A stretch of DNA of 64,000 nt. Source: Thuidium tamariscinum (taxonomy: Eukaryota; Streptophyta; Bryopsida; Hypnales; Thuidiaceae). Shown here piece by piece: positions 11,107-23,543 of this stretch (positions are counted from its first letter, which is position 1; every line of letters starts with the position of its first letter). The DNA is taken from NCBI GenBank assembly GCA_947034885.2, contig OX344754.2, forward strand, positions 9,059,001 to 9,123,000, given 5' to 3'. Below the pieces are notes generated by a model. The model was not told the DNA's origin, did no database searches, and saw only the letters and a list, made by a program, of their open reading frames with translations. Position numbers and translations under genes: made by a program.

Positions 11107-14100
11107 TAAGGAAGACAATGACAACACATTTATTCATAATGTTCTCTAGACAACAAAATTTGCTTGGATTAAAGGGTGGTACCTTTCTTCAACTCCTAAA
11201 GTTTTTGGACTATATTTTCACCAAAAATATTCCAAAAATACCCTTTCTAATACATGTACCAAATTTTAGAATTTTTTTGACTCATATAACCAAAGAATCT
11301 TGTAGTATGTTGGTTTGAGAAGATGAAAAAAAAATTTCAAAAGTTTCTGCCTTGTGGATTACAAGATATTAGTGTTTGAATTGACCAAAATATTGCACTT
11401 CACAAGCTTACATTTGTTTGAAAAAATGTTTAAAATGGTGGTGCTTCTTAAGATGCATTCTTCAAGGCAAGTTGGCTATATGCTTGAAAATTTTCAGATC
11501 ATTTAAAATTGTACAACATATAGAAAAAAAATTTAAAGTAGAAAGAAGTATAGAATGATTCAAAGTACAAAATTGTTAAGAATTTATTTATGAAATTGAA
11601 AATTTTCAATCTTAATGATTGAAATGTTGTAATAAACAATCTATACCCAATTTTTTATTCTTTTTCCAAACATAATGAAAATTGAGCTATATGAAGGACT
11701 TCAAAGTTTATTTTAATTAATGTTGTTTTGTTGAACATATTTTTGGATTTTGGTTTCATGTAGGACATTTGACATTGTGTGTCATACTAAACAACATTTT
11801 GATACCTTGTCACAACCTATTGTGTAAAGGTAAAAAAATTTATCCCATGGTAAATGGATTAGGCCTACATGGCAAGCTCTACTAGCTAACATAGAAAGCT
11901 AGCATGGAGAATGTAAGTGAAAGTGCATACATGTCAAGATAGGATGACCACGGCTCCTATTTTTATAGTGGCGACATGTTAAAGAACTAGGGTAAGTGCA
12001 GTTTTAAAGGCGACCGTGAATCTAAGGGTAATTTATGGTTTAGGGGTCACTTCTTATTAAGGGGCTACCTCTTGTCAAGGGGCAACCACAAAAAAAATCC
12101 TAAACCCTTTTTGTTCTAATTGTCAAAAAACACTTAAAATTGTCATTTCTAGTGCAAAGAGTCAAAAATTTAGGAATGGTATTTTTTACATGTGTAATCA
12201 TGGGATCTTGCAATATAATACTATGAAAATAAGTCAAAAAAATTTAAGACATTTTCACCACACAAATTGCAAGATAAATTCATTTAAAATTAAAAAAATC
12301 ATATTTTAGGGCACAATGGCAAACTAAAGTAGATATGCCTATTTGCAATCTTGCTATACTGGAGCTAATTCCAAAAGGGATATATATTTTTTCTGAAGAG
12401 TGCGTATATTTTACAAATCAAACCCAAGTGAAATTATAAATTTTTCATCAAAATTATAAATTTTGTAAATTTTTGAAGTGGTCAACTATAAATTTCAAAA
12501 CTGCCTCTAGACTAGGGTCATAAACAACTCATAAACATCCTAGTCCCACCTAATTAACAACTAGATATTCTCTATATAAGGAATTTTATGTTACCTCAAC
12601 TTCTAAAAAAATCTTTGATTTAGTCATAGAAACTTTCATTTTGTCAAAGTAAAGGGAATTGGGGGGGATTTTAGGTGGAAATGGGGCCAAAACTAGAATG
12701 ACGGAAATGGGCCTATCTAGTTGGTGGAATTGGGTTGCAAACAAAAATGGAATAGTCTATCTTAGTTTTAGGAGACTTGAACTTTAAGAGTTTGCACTTT
12801 AGATCTTGAATTTAAAAAAATTCATCATTCAAAATTAAATTAAGAATATAGAAAAAATAAAAGTTAAGAAAATAATGTGGTTTTCATTTTATTTTAAATC
12901 GAGAAGGTACATCATAAAGAAAAAAACTAAATCATCTATAGCTCTAAGATAGAAATAGAATAGTAATTCTAATTGTGAGAGTGTTCTAATAATCAAAGTA
13001 ATTACTATAAAACTACTTGTATTAAAAAAAAATTGATATTGAGGCCAAAAATGAATCTTGTTCCTAACAATTTTCAAAACCTTTTTATGATTGGCCACAA
13101 AACAAGATGCTTCGTAACCTTCACATCACCAATCTAAATAAAATAAATCAAAGTTCCATGTAGACAAAATTACAATCTATAAGGAAAAGAAATTGTTTTT
13201 ATTTTTTGTGGATTTGTTTTTACCTACATAATTTAGATCTAAGCTTATTGTGATATAGTTCTTGCTCCTAGGCTCGAATTAAAATAAAATTATAGTCAAT
13301 AAGATTTTCTATCTTATAAAAGTATTTCAAAAAGTTCCATAAAAAATTGACCTCATAGGAACTTGTCCAAAATTCATTTTGACCCCATGTGGAGACAATG
13401 AGGCTTTAGGAGATTACAATCTATTCAAGTGTTAGTTATCAAGAAGATTTTGAAATACAAAATTATAGACAAAATTTTCTTAAATCATCCCCATTTGATT
13501 TTTTCTAATCTCCAAGCATCATCATATTCTTCTATTTCTTACCATCTTCACCTAAAACTTAAAAATTAGAATAAATAGATTTGAATCAAAACTTCTACTT
13601 GTGATCTACGTAAAAGTCAAAGAATCATTCTAATGCTATGTTATTAATTAACAAGATTTCAAAATACAAAATAATAAAAGGAGATTTGTATAAAAACTCC
13701 CCACTTTAATTTCTCTATTTTTCAAGCATCATTATATTCATGTATTATATGCCACCTTTACCAAAAAAATTAAAAATAGAGGGAAGAGATTTAAGTTACA
13801 ACTTCATTTTTGATTTTATATAAATCTCACAATCATCCTAATGGTGTAATACTTATCAAGTGGATTTTTGGAATACAAAATAATGATTAGAGATTTGTAC
13901 AAGAACTTTTTTGTTTGAATTTCTCTATTCTCCTAGCATCAACATATTCACACATACACACAGCTATATATATATATCCTTCATCAAAAATTTAAAAACT
14001 ACAGGGAAGAGATTTAAATGAAAAATTCCCCTTTTGATACATACTAATCTCATAGTCATCCTAATGGCATAATACTTATGAAGTAGACTTTAGAATAAAA

Positions 14101-14444
14101 AATAATACATGGAGATTTGTAAGCAATCTTCTCCATTTGAAATTCTCTATTTTTCAAGCATCATTACATTCATGTACTATTTACCACCTTCAACAAAAAA
14201 CTAAAAATTAAAAGGAAGAAATTTAAATGAGATATTTTCCTTTTGATTTATGCTACTACTATTTGAAGGTTCATCTTGATGGTGAATTATTTTTTATCAA
14301 GTAGTTTTTGGATTCAAAATAGTGGATGGAGATTTCAATAACAACTTTTCCATTTGAGTTTTTCTATTTTCAAATCATCATCATACTCATGTCTTATTAG
14401 ATACCACCATCAATCCTGAAAAATTAGTGATATTTAAATGAAAA
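11107..14444. other. AT-rich repeat-derived intergenic DNA
   Basis: No gene seen. The stretch 11725-11835 is a decayed relative of the sequence at 63800-63925. The 11.94-12.09 kb part shares phrases with the degenerate array at 15.2 kb ('gcgac', 'ggggcaacc'). The 13.1-13.4 kb part belongs to the dispersed AT-rich family also seen at 1.7, 16.7 and 62.9 kb. From 13.4 to 14.4 kb several similar lines recur about every 180-200 bp ('tttctatttttcaagcatcat'), suggesting an old degenerate tandem array. Confidence 0.45.
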
Positions 14445-14647
14445 CACTACAAGAGAAAGGGGTGTTTTAAGTAGTGTCCTAGACATCACGTCTTTTAAGT
14501 AATGTCTTTTAAGTAAGGTTTTAAGTAAAATTTTACTAAAAAGACTGTCTTTTTAGTAAAATTTTACTTAAAACCTTACTTAAAAGACATTACTTAAAAG
14601 ACGTGATGTCTAGGACACTACTTAAAACACCCCTTTCTCTTGTAATG
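14445..14647. mobile_element. Near-perfect palindromic CACTA-end foldback element
   Basis: A 203-bp palindrome starts CACTACAAGAGAAAGGGG and ends with its complement. The only arm mismatch I found is at the third base (CAC at the left versus CAT from the right end). It is flanked by AAA on both sides (14442-14444 and 14648-14650), matching the 3-bp target duplication of CACTA (En/Spm, CMC) transposons, whose ends typically read CACTACAAGAAA. The arms contain a repeated TCTTTTAAGTAA motif. Non-coding. Near-identical arms indicate recent origin. A transcript would form a hairpin of about 100 bp. Confidence 0.88.
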
Positions 14648-15159
14648 AAACATTTGCTTTTTGATTTGTAAAAATGTCAAAGAGTTGTCCTAACAAAAAA
14701 AAATTATGAAATTGAATTTCAAAGTACAAAATAATAAATAGAGATCTATGTAATCTATTCCTCATTTAGTTAATCTATTATTAAAAAATTACAATTAATT
14801 TTATACAAACATCCATATAGTAATATATTTCCTTCTGAGTAAAATTTGAATGGTCATTGGAAGTTGTGACCTTATCATCCCAATTATCAATTAGGAAGAA
14901 TTCATCAGTTAGAATAGATATGCAAAAATTTAAGCCTTACTATAAACAATCCAAAGTGAATAAATTTTAAGAATAACTTTGATATTTAGCAAATGAGATT
15001 AGACATCTATGTATTGAAATTTGATCTCAACTATATACATTGATTTAGCTAACCAAACATAGAAAGTATATTAATATGTCTTGAAATTGATGCATGTGTA
15101 ACTTAGAATAATAAGCTAGAGTAATTTTTTCCTCCATTTTTCAAAAAAAGGTCATATTC

Positions 15160-15830
15160 TATGCCTCTTGGGCGACTTTTTGTTCTAGGTGACCTCTTAT
15201 TGGCAACCTCTCTTTTAAGGCGACCTTGGATGGAGGTGAAAACTATTGCCTTGCCTTTGTTCAAAAATTGTCAATTTCTTTCATTTTATGGGCTAGCTAT
15301 TTTGGATCTTAAGCAACTTGGTATAGGCAATCCTTTGCCTTAGGTGACCTTTTATGGGTGACTTCTCTTCTAAGGTGATGTTAGAAAAAATAATTAGTTT
15401 CTTTTATTTTATGAGATATTTCGAGTCTTGCTAACAGCTTCATATGGGCAACCTCTCTTCTAGGGTAATTGGATGGAGGTGAGATCCATTGCCATGGTTT
15501 TGTCCAAAAAAAGTCAATTTCTTTCATTTTATGGGCTACTTTGGGTCTAAGGTGACCCTCCTATAGGTGACCTTTCTTCTAGGGCGACCTTAGGTGGAGG
15601 TGGAAGCCGTTGCCTTAGCTTTGTCAAAAAATTGTCAATTTCTTTTGTTTTATGGGCAATTTTGGATATTGAATGCCCTAGTATATAGGCAACCTCTTAT
15701 AGGCATCCTCTTGTCTTGGACACTCATAGGTAGAGGTAGGAGCCATTGCCTTTTTTATGTTGATAAATTGGTGTTTTTTGGTTCTATAGGTGACTTTGGG
15801 TTGGGCCAACCTCTTGTCTAGTTGTTTAGA
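15160..15830. repeat. Degenerate tandem array, units of roughly 120-130 bp
   Basis: Recurring phrases near 15219, 15464, 15585 and 15720 ('gcgaccttggatggaggtg', 'attgccttgc', 'gtcaatttctttcatttta') define a worn tandem array. A short frame at 15594-15821 is a by-product. Related fragments occur near 11.95-12.09 kb. Confidence 0.6.
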
Positions 15831-15923
15831 AGTAAGGATGAAGCTATCACTTCCTTCAAAATGTGGCTACACATTATTTTCTTATATATATTTTATAAAT
15901 AAAAGAAAAAGGTAGAGATTTTA

Positions 15924-16787
15924 ATCCTAAAGACCTAAGGCTATTTTTCTATCAACTATCAATTTTACTAGGTTTAGTGAAGAAATAAGAAAATATAATT
16001 CTTAGAATTTAACTACAAGATCTCATACTTCACTTGTCGCAGATCATTTGGTAAAAACTTCATGAAGTTTAATCTTGTATATTAGAAGATATTAGCATTT
16101 ACAGTTTAAAAATAAGTTTTTTTAGTGCTAGCCTGCAATCTTAAATGACTTTCAGAGGCTCTAGTTGAAGTTTTTTGCACTTCATACTTTGAGTTTAAAA
16201 ATTTGTCTTAATGAATTGATTTAAAAGTCTAGGATAAAAATATTTTAATAAAAAAACACTTGATTTATTTTATTTTTGAATTATTAAGTAGAGTAGGTCC
16301 AAGATTGAAAAAACACTAAAAAGTTAATGGCTCTAAGATGGATTTGAAATACTATAATCCCTCACAAGGAGATTGTTTTAGCAAGAAAACTTAGCCTTGT
16401 TTAATAAATTCTTTTGAAAAATTGTGAAAACTACATTCAAAAACAAAATGTCAAATTGTTTTTTCAAAAAAAAATATTTAGATTGCCTTAAAAATAAGAT
16501 TGTTATGAACTTTTTCATTACTAGTCCAAATAATATGAATCAAAGTTCCATATGTAGAAAAAAATATAATATTTTTGGAATTTGAAAAAATATATATATT
16601 GGTTTTTTCCAATTTTTTTATACTGCATACCAAGTTTAGGTCTTGGCTTTAATTTGTAGTATAATTTGCTCTCAGACACCAATTGAAATAAAAATTATAT
16701 TTCTACAAAGTGAATCAATTTTCCTATGCTATTAAAACTTTAAGAAAAAATTCACTAGAAATTGAGGTCAGATGGGGTTTTTAGGGG
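15924..16787. mobile_element. TTAA-flanked non-autonomous element (long subfamily)
   Basis: TTAA at 15920-15923 is followed by TCCTAAAGACCTAAGG. At the right, CCCCTAAAAACCCC (reverse complement) abuts TTAA at 16788-16791. The interior is AT-rich, without a coding frame, and is shared with the dispersed family at 1.3, 13.3 and 62.9 kb. Confidence 0.65.
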
Positions 16788-17087
16788 TTAAATAGTATAA
16801 CATCCTCTTTTCTTTTGGAATTTTTTTGGCAACTAGGAAGAGATTTCCATCTTATTTACTTTTTTTCCTTTCCACTTCAAAAGTTATTTACTATTATTTT
16901 TGGTCCGCAGGCCCTAATATCATCATACATTATAAAGACCCTAGAATAAATTATTTTCTAAATTTTTAAAATTATTTTCTATTTATTTCCCCTCTATTTC
17001 TTTCATTGAGTTCCAACAACTAAATACCTTGATCCTTTTCTCTAAGAATGATTTTTATGAGTTCTTTTTTATTCCTAGGGTCTTTAA

Positions 17088-18093
17088 CATCTAAAGGACC
17101 ATTTTCCCTTTGAATAACAAATGGAATTTTAGGTAGGTACCTATAGTCTCAACTTCTATCCTAGTTTTTGAAACTTGTTTCGAAGACAAAAAAATTGATA
17201 AGCTTTGGTAATACATATATACATATACATATACATATACATACACATACACATACATACACATACACATACATACATACATATATATTCTTTTTTTTAA
17301 ATTAAAAAAAAATTCTTAAATTTTATTTATTATTATTTTTCAACGGGTGCCACGTATGAAAAGTTGTGTCCAAATAAGCACAAAAGAAGTGAGAGGGGCA
17401 ACCAAAAATAATTTGAAAAATTTGAATTTTCATTTTTTTTTTCATTTTTTTCTCATAGATGATATTTTTGCCTATATGGAAAGCTTTGATCCATTTGGAT
17501 TTATTATGAGAAAGTTATGGACAATCTTACTTATTGAGCAATTATATCAATTTCTTGAAAAGTAACTAATAGGATTCATATATGAATGTAATTTTTTCAA
17601 TTATTAAAAAAATAAATTCCATATGGTTTATTTTCCTTCATAGAACAACCTCACCATTCCTTTATTGTGATTTTAGTTTTGTCTTAGAGATATTAATAAT
17701 TTAGATTTTCCTTCTTATTTTGTACCTATTTCTACTTAACATTTTCTTAAAGAATAAAAATTCTATATATTCATAAACTCTCAATTCAACTCTTAACCTT
17801 AAAGATTTAAAGCTCAAAACTTTGTAGTGCAAAAATTTTAAGTTAGGATGGTTTGAAGTCAAATAATCTAATGTTGCAATGTGTTGCAAAATTTGTTTTT
17901 TTTCACTTTAAATATAGATTTTTGCAATTTGTACAATCAAAATTATTGAATTTTTTTCCACACATTTTGATACTAGTTAGGTGTAAGATCCTATGGTTAA
18001 ATGTCTAAAAAAAATTAATTTTTTTTCTTTGCTATAGAAATGATTGTTTTGAAAGTTTTTTTTGTAGAAAAAAAGGCCTTGGTCCTTTAGGGG
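17088..18093. mobile_element. TTAA-flanked non-autonomous element
   Basis: TTAA at 17084-17087 precedes CATCTAAAGGACC. The right end, reverse complemented, reads CCCCTAAAGGACC next to TTAA at 18094-18097. About 1 kb, AT-rich and non-coding. Contains the microsatellite at 17211-17289. Confidence 0.7.
17211..17289. repeat. ATAC/ACATAT microsatellite
   Basis: About 80 bp of mixed ATAC, ACATAT and ACACAT units, inside the TTAA-flanked element. The low-complexity minus-strand frame (MYVCMCMCMYVY...) at 17091-17282 is only this repeat translated. Confidence 0.95.
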
Positions 18094-18247
18094 TTAAAAG
18101 GTAAGTATTCTAAAATTGACCTTACCTTTCAAATTGTCCTTCTATGCAATGCAAAAATATTTATTATAATCTACAAGATCTTTCTTATAATCATGCATTG
18201 AAAATGAACAATTTGGTTGTTTAACCAAAACTTTTAATGTGATTTAA

Positions 18248-19971
18248 CCCCTTTAAGGACCATTGTCCCCTTGATTGTATATGGCAGTTACTGCCACTTT
18301 TCAGCTCATTGTCATTGTCATTGTGACAAACTGTGTCACAATGAGCTGAAAAACTGAAAAAATTGACACAACCCCCCCAAATCTGATTTAAACATTAAAT
18401 TAAAATTTTTTTTAACCCCCTTCCCCACCCAATCTGATATAAGTATTAAATTTTAAGTTTTAAAATTGTTTAAATTTATAAATCCCCCCTCCCCCCACCC
18501 TCTTATAATTCTGAGAGGGTGGGTTGGGAGACAAAGATTATGGGACAATGACATTCAATATTAGTACCGTATTCGTATTTGTATCCGTATTCTGTACCCA
18601 TACTCTGTATCCGTATTTTGTACCCGTACTCCGAACCCGTATCCTGTACCCATATCCTGTACCGTATCCATATCCGACGGTTGTTGATTTTTCTTGGAGG
18701 GGGGGGTGGGATTTTTTTTAATTCAAATCCAATGGCTGCTGATTTTTCTGATGAGGGAGGGGGTAGGAAAATTAACAAAAAGCAGTGACAGCCACTTTTC
18801 GTCACATTGTCCCCTTGAGATTTTGGGCAAGTTCCTATGACTTTAGTTTTTGGTGAAACCTTTTGAAACTTTCTCATCAAATTAAAAAATTGATTAGCTT
18901 TGTTGGAATATAGTTTTATTTCAATTGGTACCCCAATGCAAAAGTTATACCAGAAAAAGTCCAAATTTTCATTCAACGGGCAACAAATTTTTCTTGCAAA
19001 AATTCAAAATTAAATTAGAATTTGTTTTCTAAAATAATATATTTTTGTCCACATTAGAAGAGATTTTGGAAAATAGAAGGTTGTTTTAAGCAAATTCTCC
19101 ATGTTGTTCCTATAACAGTGAGGGAACAATTGACTATTGATAGATCTCATAATAAATTAATTTTAATTTTAATTTAAAAAAAATTAGTCCTAAAATTGAA
19201 AAAAAATTCAATAAAATAAAAAATAAAAAATCTAATGTGGTCATCTCTAACTACATTAGATTTTAGTAGTGGTGTAGTTCCTAGAGTTCTCTACTATGCA
19301 GGAACTCACAATCCTCTATATAGCCAAATCTCCTCTAATGCATGTGAAGCTTGATTCATTCTATTTGGGCTAATAATGAGAAAGTTATGGACAATCTTCT
19401 TTTTGGGCAATCTAAACATTTTCCTCAAAAAATTACTTGTAAGATTCAATTCAAAATGCAATTTTTACGATTTATAAAAAAGTATTGGACAAGGTTATTT
19501 TTACTTACTAGAATAATTTCATTGTTGGAATTATTGTATTTCAATACCATGTTAAAGCTATTAACCATTTAGTTTTTTAGTTTTTTTCAATCTTGGACCT
19601 ATTGCTACTTAACAATTTTTTAAAGAATGGAAATCAAAGGGGGATTTTGTGAAATTTTTACTATAGACTCTCAACTCAATTATTATTTTTTAAATTACAA
19701 ATTTAAATTTCATAGTGCAAAGTTTTTTTACAAATGGAGGTCAAAGTCACTTGAAATTGTCACTCAAAAATAAAATGTTTTTTCAACTTTTATGCTCATA
19801 TCTTCCAAACTATATGGTCAAACTTCATGAAATTTTTACCACATCATCTCAATCAAGTGAAGTACAAGATTTTACAATTTTTCTCTTAAATTTATTTTTC
19901 TTGGGTGAATGCAATAAAGATGGCAATTTTGAGAGTTTTTTGAAATAAAAATGGCCTTGGTTCTTTAGGGG
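18248..19971. mobile_element. TTAA-flanked element carrying a nested insertion
   Basis: TTAA at 18244-18247 is followed by CCCCTTTAAGGACC. The right end, reverse complemented, reads CCCCTAAAGAACC and abuts TTAA at 19972-19975. Near its left end it is interrupted by a 530-bp insertion (18275-18804). Without that insertion it would be about 1.2 kb. No protein is recognisable. Confidence 0.65.
18275..18804. mobile_element. Nested element with GGCAGT ends and GTAYYC-rich core
   Basis: It is bracketed by a 14-bp direct repeat, cattgtccccttga (18261-18274 and 18805-18818), which looks like a target duplication. Near the ends are GGCAGTTACTGCCACTTTT (left) and GCAGTGACAGCCACTTTT (right). An inner hairpin (ctcattgtcattg...gtgtcacaatgag) lies at about 18305-18345. 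The core (about 18565-18680) is a degenerate 12-bp periodicity built from GTATCC/GTACCC hexamers. A second copy is at 24132-24632. The minus frame 18503-18976 is repeat-derived. Confidence 0.6.
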
Positions 19972-19975
19972 TTAA

Positions 19976-21256
19976 GAATGAGTAAAAGAAACCCTAAAAA
20001 AGAAGATGCATTAGGGAACTATATGGATTGATTTTTATGTACCTTGATATCATTTTTGTGTCTCCCAATATTCGTTCTAAATATCCTAATAAGAATTTTT
20101 TTTTTGAAGAAGTTGGTAGATGACTCTAGAGTTATTTTGTGTGAATGGGCAACAACGTTTATAGAGAATTATAGAGAGCATGCAAGCAAAGCATAAGTAC
20201 TCATTGGAATCTATTTTGTATTCTATTAGAAAATTGGATGACTTGATGAAAATTAATAATATAGAGAAATACAACACTGAAGTATTTGCAAATACATCAA
20301 TATTGAGGTGCTTAATGAGGAAGTTGAGTATACTGATCTAAAGAAGAAATTGGCATGTAGATAGTTAGTGAACTTGCTTCTAGATAAACTATTGTTGATG
20401 AAGCTCCTCAAAGTAGTTTTCTAGTGTTTTGTAATAGAAATGATGTTATTATATTAGCATGAATAGAAATGTAGGCCACATTGCATGCCTTCAAATCTCA
20501 AAAAGTAATGTAAATTAATTAACCACTTTTTTATGATGTGCCATTTTTTTTAAAAATTTGATATTCTAAATGCAAGTTGTCGAGGTTTATGTATAGAATC
20601 TCAAATTTGAATTCTCTTGTGCAAACATTTTGTAATTTTTGTCAAAAAATTTACTCTCATTTATTTATTTCTAAATTATTGTTTGAGAAAGTTTTCAAAA
20701 ATGACATTGAAGTACAACCGTTAAAGGATAAAAAATCTACTTTGGAAATTCTAGGGAATCCATACAAGTACCTACTAACTCAATTTTCATTGTCATTAAA
20801 AAAAATTTGAAGGTAGCAAAATACATCACCTTTGTAAAAGTATAATTTTTTTTAAATTAGCGTCCAAAAAAAAAGTTATGTCACCCTAATTAAAAGATGC
20901 AAGTTCGTAGTACAAAATTTTTTAAAAAGTCAAAATTAAAATTTTGAAGTTTTTTCCTCAAATATTATATTTTTGTCTACATGACTCGTTCTATTTGGAC
21001 TACTGTAGTGATGAAAAAATTATGGACAACTTCTTGTTTCTTGAGCAATTATAGAAACTTCTTTAAGAAAATAATGTAATAGATTTCATTTTGAATGTAA
21101 TTTTCAGAAATTTTCTAAGAAATTATTTGTCAAGGTTAAATTTTCTTCCTAGAAGACTCTTATGATTGGAATTTTAGTGTTTCAATTCCATCTTAGAGCT
21201 ACTACTATTTTTTTTCTTTGTTCTTAGACCTATTGTTCCATTAATTTAACAATTCT
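19976..21256. other. AT-rich intergenic DNA
   Basis: No gene or clear element boundary was identified. Several lines resemble the AT-rich dispersed family. Short open frames of 60-80 codons are what AT-poor-stop chance would allow here. Confidence 0.4.
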
Positions 21257-21260
21257 TTAA

Positions 21261-21804
21261 CCCCTAAATGCTTAAGCAACCATTTTTTGGTTGCTACCTC
21301 ACTTTGGATAGAATTTTTGGGTAGAAAAAAACTTTAAAAAAAAATTTGTTTCAATTTTTAAAAAATTGGGTTGTCTTTCAACATTTACATTCAAAACTAA
21401 GTAGTACAATGAAACAAAAATTATAAGAGAAATATCATAAAGTGTTTAGAATTGCATAGTGTTGAAAAACTTAATATTTGGATAAAGTGTTGATGCTCTT
21501 ATTATTAGATATTTAGATCTTTTTCATTTTTTAAAAAATCAATAGAAATTAGAATTTTGACCAATCAAAAATAAAATTTAAATGCTAAAGATAGAAATTA
21601 TATCTTTGATAAATTTTTGAAGTTATATCTTCAAAATTCATTTGAAGAGAATCTAAAAACAACTCTATAACTTTGACATTATAGATTGTTTCTATTTTTT
21701 GTACTTCACATTATCTTTTTTGATGCTAACCTCAAAAAAATTATAGAACTTATATTTTATAACACATTTGTATTTTGTCAAAAATGCCTTGGATTTTTAG
21801 AGAT
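21261..21804 (+). mobile_element. TTAA-flanked element, copy of the 45.1 kb element
   Basis: TTAA at 21257-21260 is followed by CCCCTAAATGCTTAAGC, and a degraded right end abuts TTAA at 21805-21808. The first 150 bp ('gcaaccattttttggttgc', then a weakened 'agaatttttggg') match the reverse complement of the 45118-45656 element. The two copies therefore lie in opposite orientations. Confidence 0.65.
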
Positions 21805-22435
21805 TTAAGATAGAAAATAATTTTTTTTCTTAGACTTTAAATCAAATCTTAAACATAATTTAATAAAAAAAAAGGTCTATAGTGAATTTTTTTTCCACAA
21901 TTAGTAGTCAAAGTCATTTGAACTTGTAGGCTAGCATTCAAAATTTAGTTATCCAACTTTGAGTGCTAATATCTTCTAATTTGTATAGTCAAATTTCATG
22001 AAAATTTTACCATATTTGAGTTATTTGTAAAGTCCCCCCCACTTTGGGCATGACTTTTTTTGAAGTTGAGAAGGCAACTATAGATGAAGCATTGACCAAA
22101 TTTTTTTGCAAGTTACTTATGTCACATGACTTCAAAAGTGGGGACTAAACTTTCTTAGGCACCATTTTGATGGAAAAATAAGTTTCATATCCACTTTTAT
22201 TTTGACTTTTTTAACTCAACCATCTTTTTCACAAAACTCATGGGTTTAAACCCTGGTTAAGTGTACTTTACAAATAACTCAATTATCTTAGAGAAGTAAA
22301 GTATAAGATCTTATAGTTAGACTCTAAAAAGGATATTTTTCTATATTCTTGGATGAGTGAAAAAATACTAGTAATTTTAAATACTAGTAGAAGACGTCAC
22401 CTCTATTTGCAATCACCCTTTACCTATAGTCACCT

Positions 22436-23538
22436 GGTGAATGCAAGAAACACTTGTACTATTTGTTGTGTTTTGTCACACCTTAGTTTTTTATTTTTAT
22501 TTTAGCCATAATTTTTGTGTTTTAGTTTCAAATGACTCAAAATTTATAGAATAGCTACTCATAGCTATTATGTATCTATAATGAATTTTGGAGATTTTTC
22601 GAAAATAATCTATTATTTTTAAATAGCCCCAAAAATTTCTCACAATACTCAATTTAGAGGTTTTTAGCACCATTTATCTCCAAAAAAATGAATTTTGACC
22701 AATTTTTTTGAGAAGATGGTTTCTTAGTAGATTTATACCTACCGTCCAAAGTATTTCTAAAAACACTTATTTTTAAGTGTTGTAGAAGTCCACAAAGAGA
22801 GCTTTATCTTGCATTTTTTTACAAACTACAAAGGTATAAAACATTATTTTGGTGAATTTTTTGGTCAAATCTCATCACCACAAAGGTTTTTTCAAGTTTT
22901 TTATTTATTTTTATTTTCTTAAGAAATAATCCTATTTTTTACAAATTAAAATGTCACAAGTTGTATTTTCTTCACCGGAACTTTGGACATAGAATTTTCA
23001 TAGAATTCTGGTGAAGAAAATATAACTTGTGACATTTTAATTTGTAAAAATAGTATTTTTTTTTAAAAAAACACATAAAAATACAAAACTTGAAAAATCT
23101 TTTTGGTAATGATATTTGACCAAAAAATTCACCAAAATAATGATTTATACCTTTGGAAAAAAATTCAAAATGAAACTCTCTTTGTAGACTTCTACAACAT
23201 TTAAAAATAATTATTTTTAGAAATACTTTGGACAATAGGTATAAGTCTACTAAGAGACTATCTACTCCAAATTTTAGGTCAAAATTCGTTTTTTTGGAGA
23301 TAATTGGTGCTAAAAATCTCTAAATTGAGTGCTGTGAAGAATTTTTTTTGAGGGGCTATTTAAAAATAATAAATTATTTTTGAAAAATATCAAAAATTAG
23401 TTGTAGATAAAAAATAGCTATGAGTAGCTTCCCTATAAATTTTGAGTCATTTGGAGCTAAAATACAAAAATTATGGCAAAAAAAAAGTATAAAAAACTAA
23501 AGTATGACAAAAGGCTTTAAGTGTTTCTTGCATTCACC
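22436..23538. mobile_element. Foldback element with long inverted arms, copy 1
   Basis: The two halves are inverted copies of each other over roughly 540 bp per arm (for example 'ccaaagtatttctaaaaa' near 22757 and its complement near 23215), meeting near 22975. The ends read GGTGAATGCAAGAAACACTT and its complement. A 5-bp direct repeat CACCT flanks it (22431-22435 and 23539-23543). It is non-coding; the minus frame 22972-23235 lies inside an arm. Confidence 0.82.
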
Positions 23539-23543
23539 CACCT

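Noticed and set aside
17091..17282. Low-complexity Met/Tyr/Val/Cys frame
   Set aside because: It is a translated ATAC microsatellite.
18285..18355. Hairpin (ctcattgtc...gacaatgag type) considered as a structured ncRNA
   Set aside because: It recurs at 24150-24195 within the second copy of the same mobile element, so it belongs to the element.
18503..18976. 157-codon minus-strand frame
   Set aside because: Composed of the C-rich tract and hexamer repeat of the nested element (poly-Pro and YGY-type runs); crosses the element border.
22975..23005. Short perfect inverted repeat taken at first as a transcription terminator or CRISPR-like repeat
   Set aside because: It is the centre of the foldback element. 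The genome is eukaryotic and no regularly spaced repeats with unique spacers occur.
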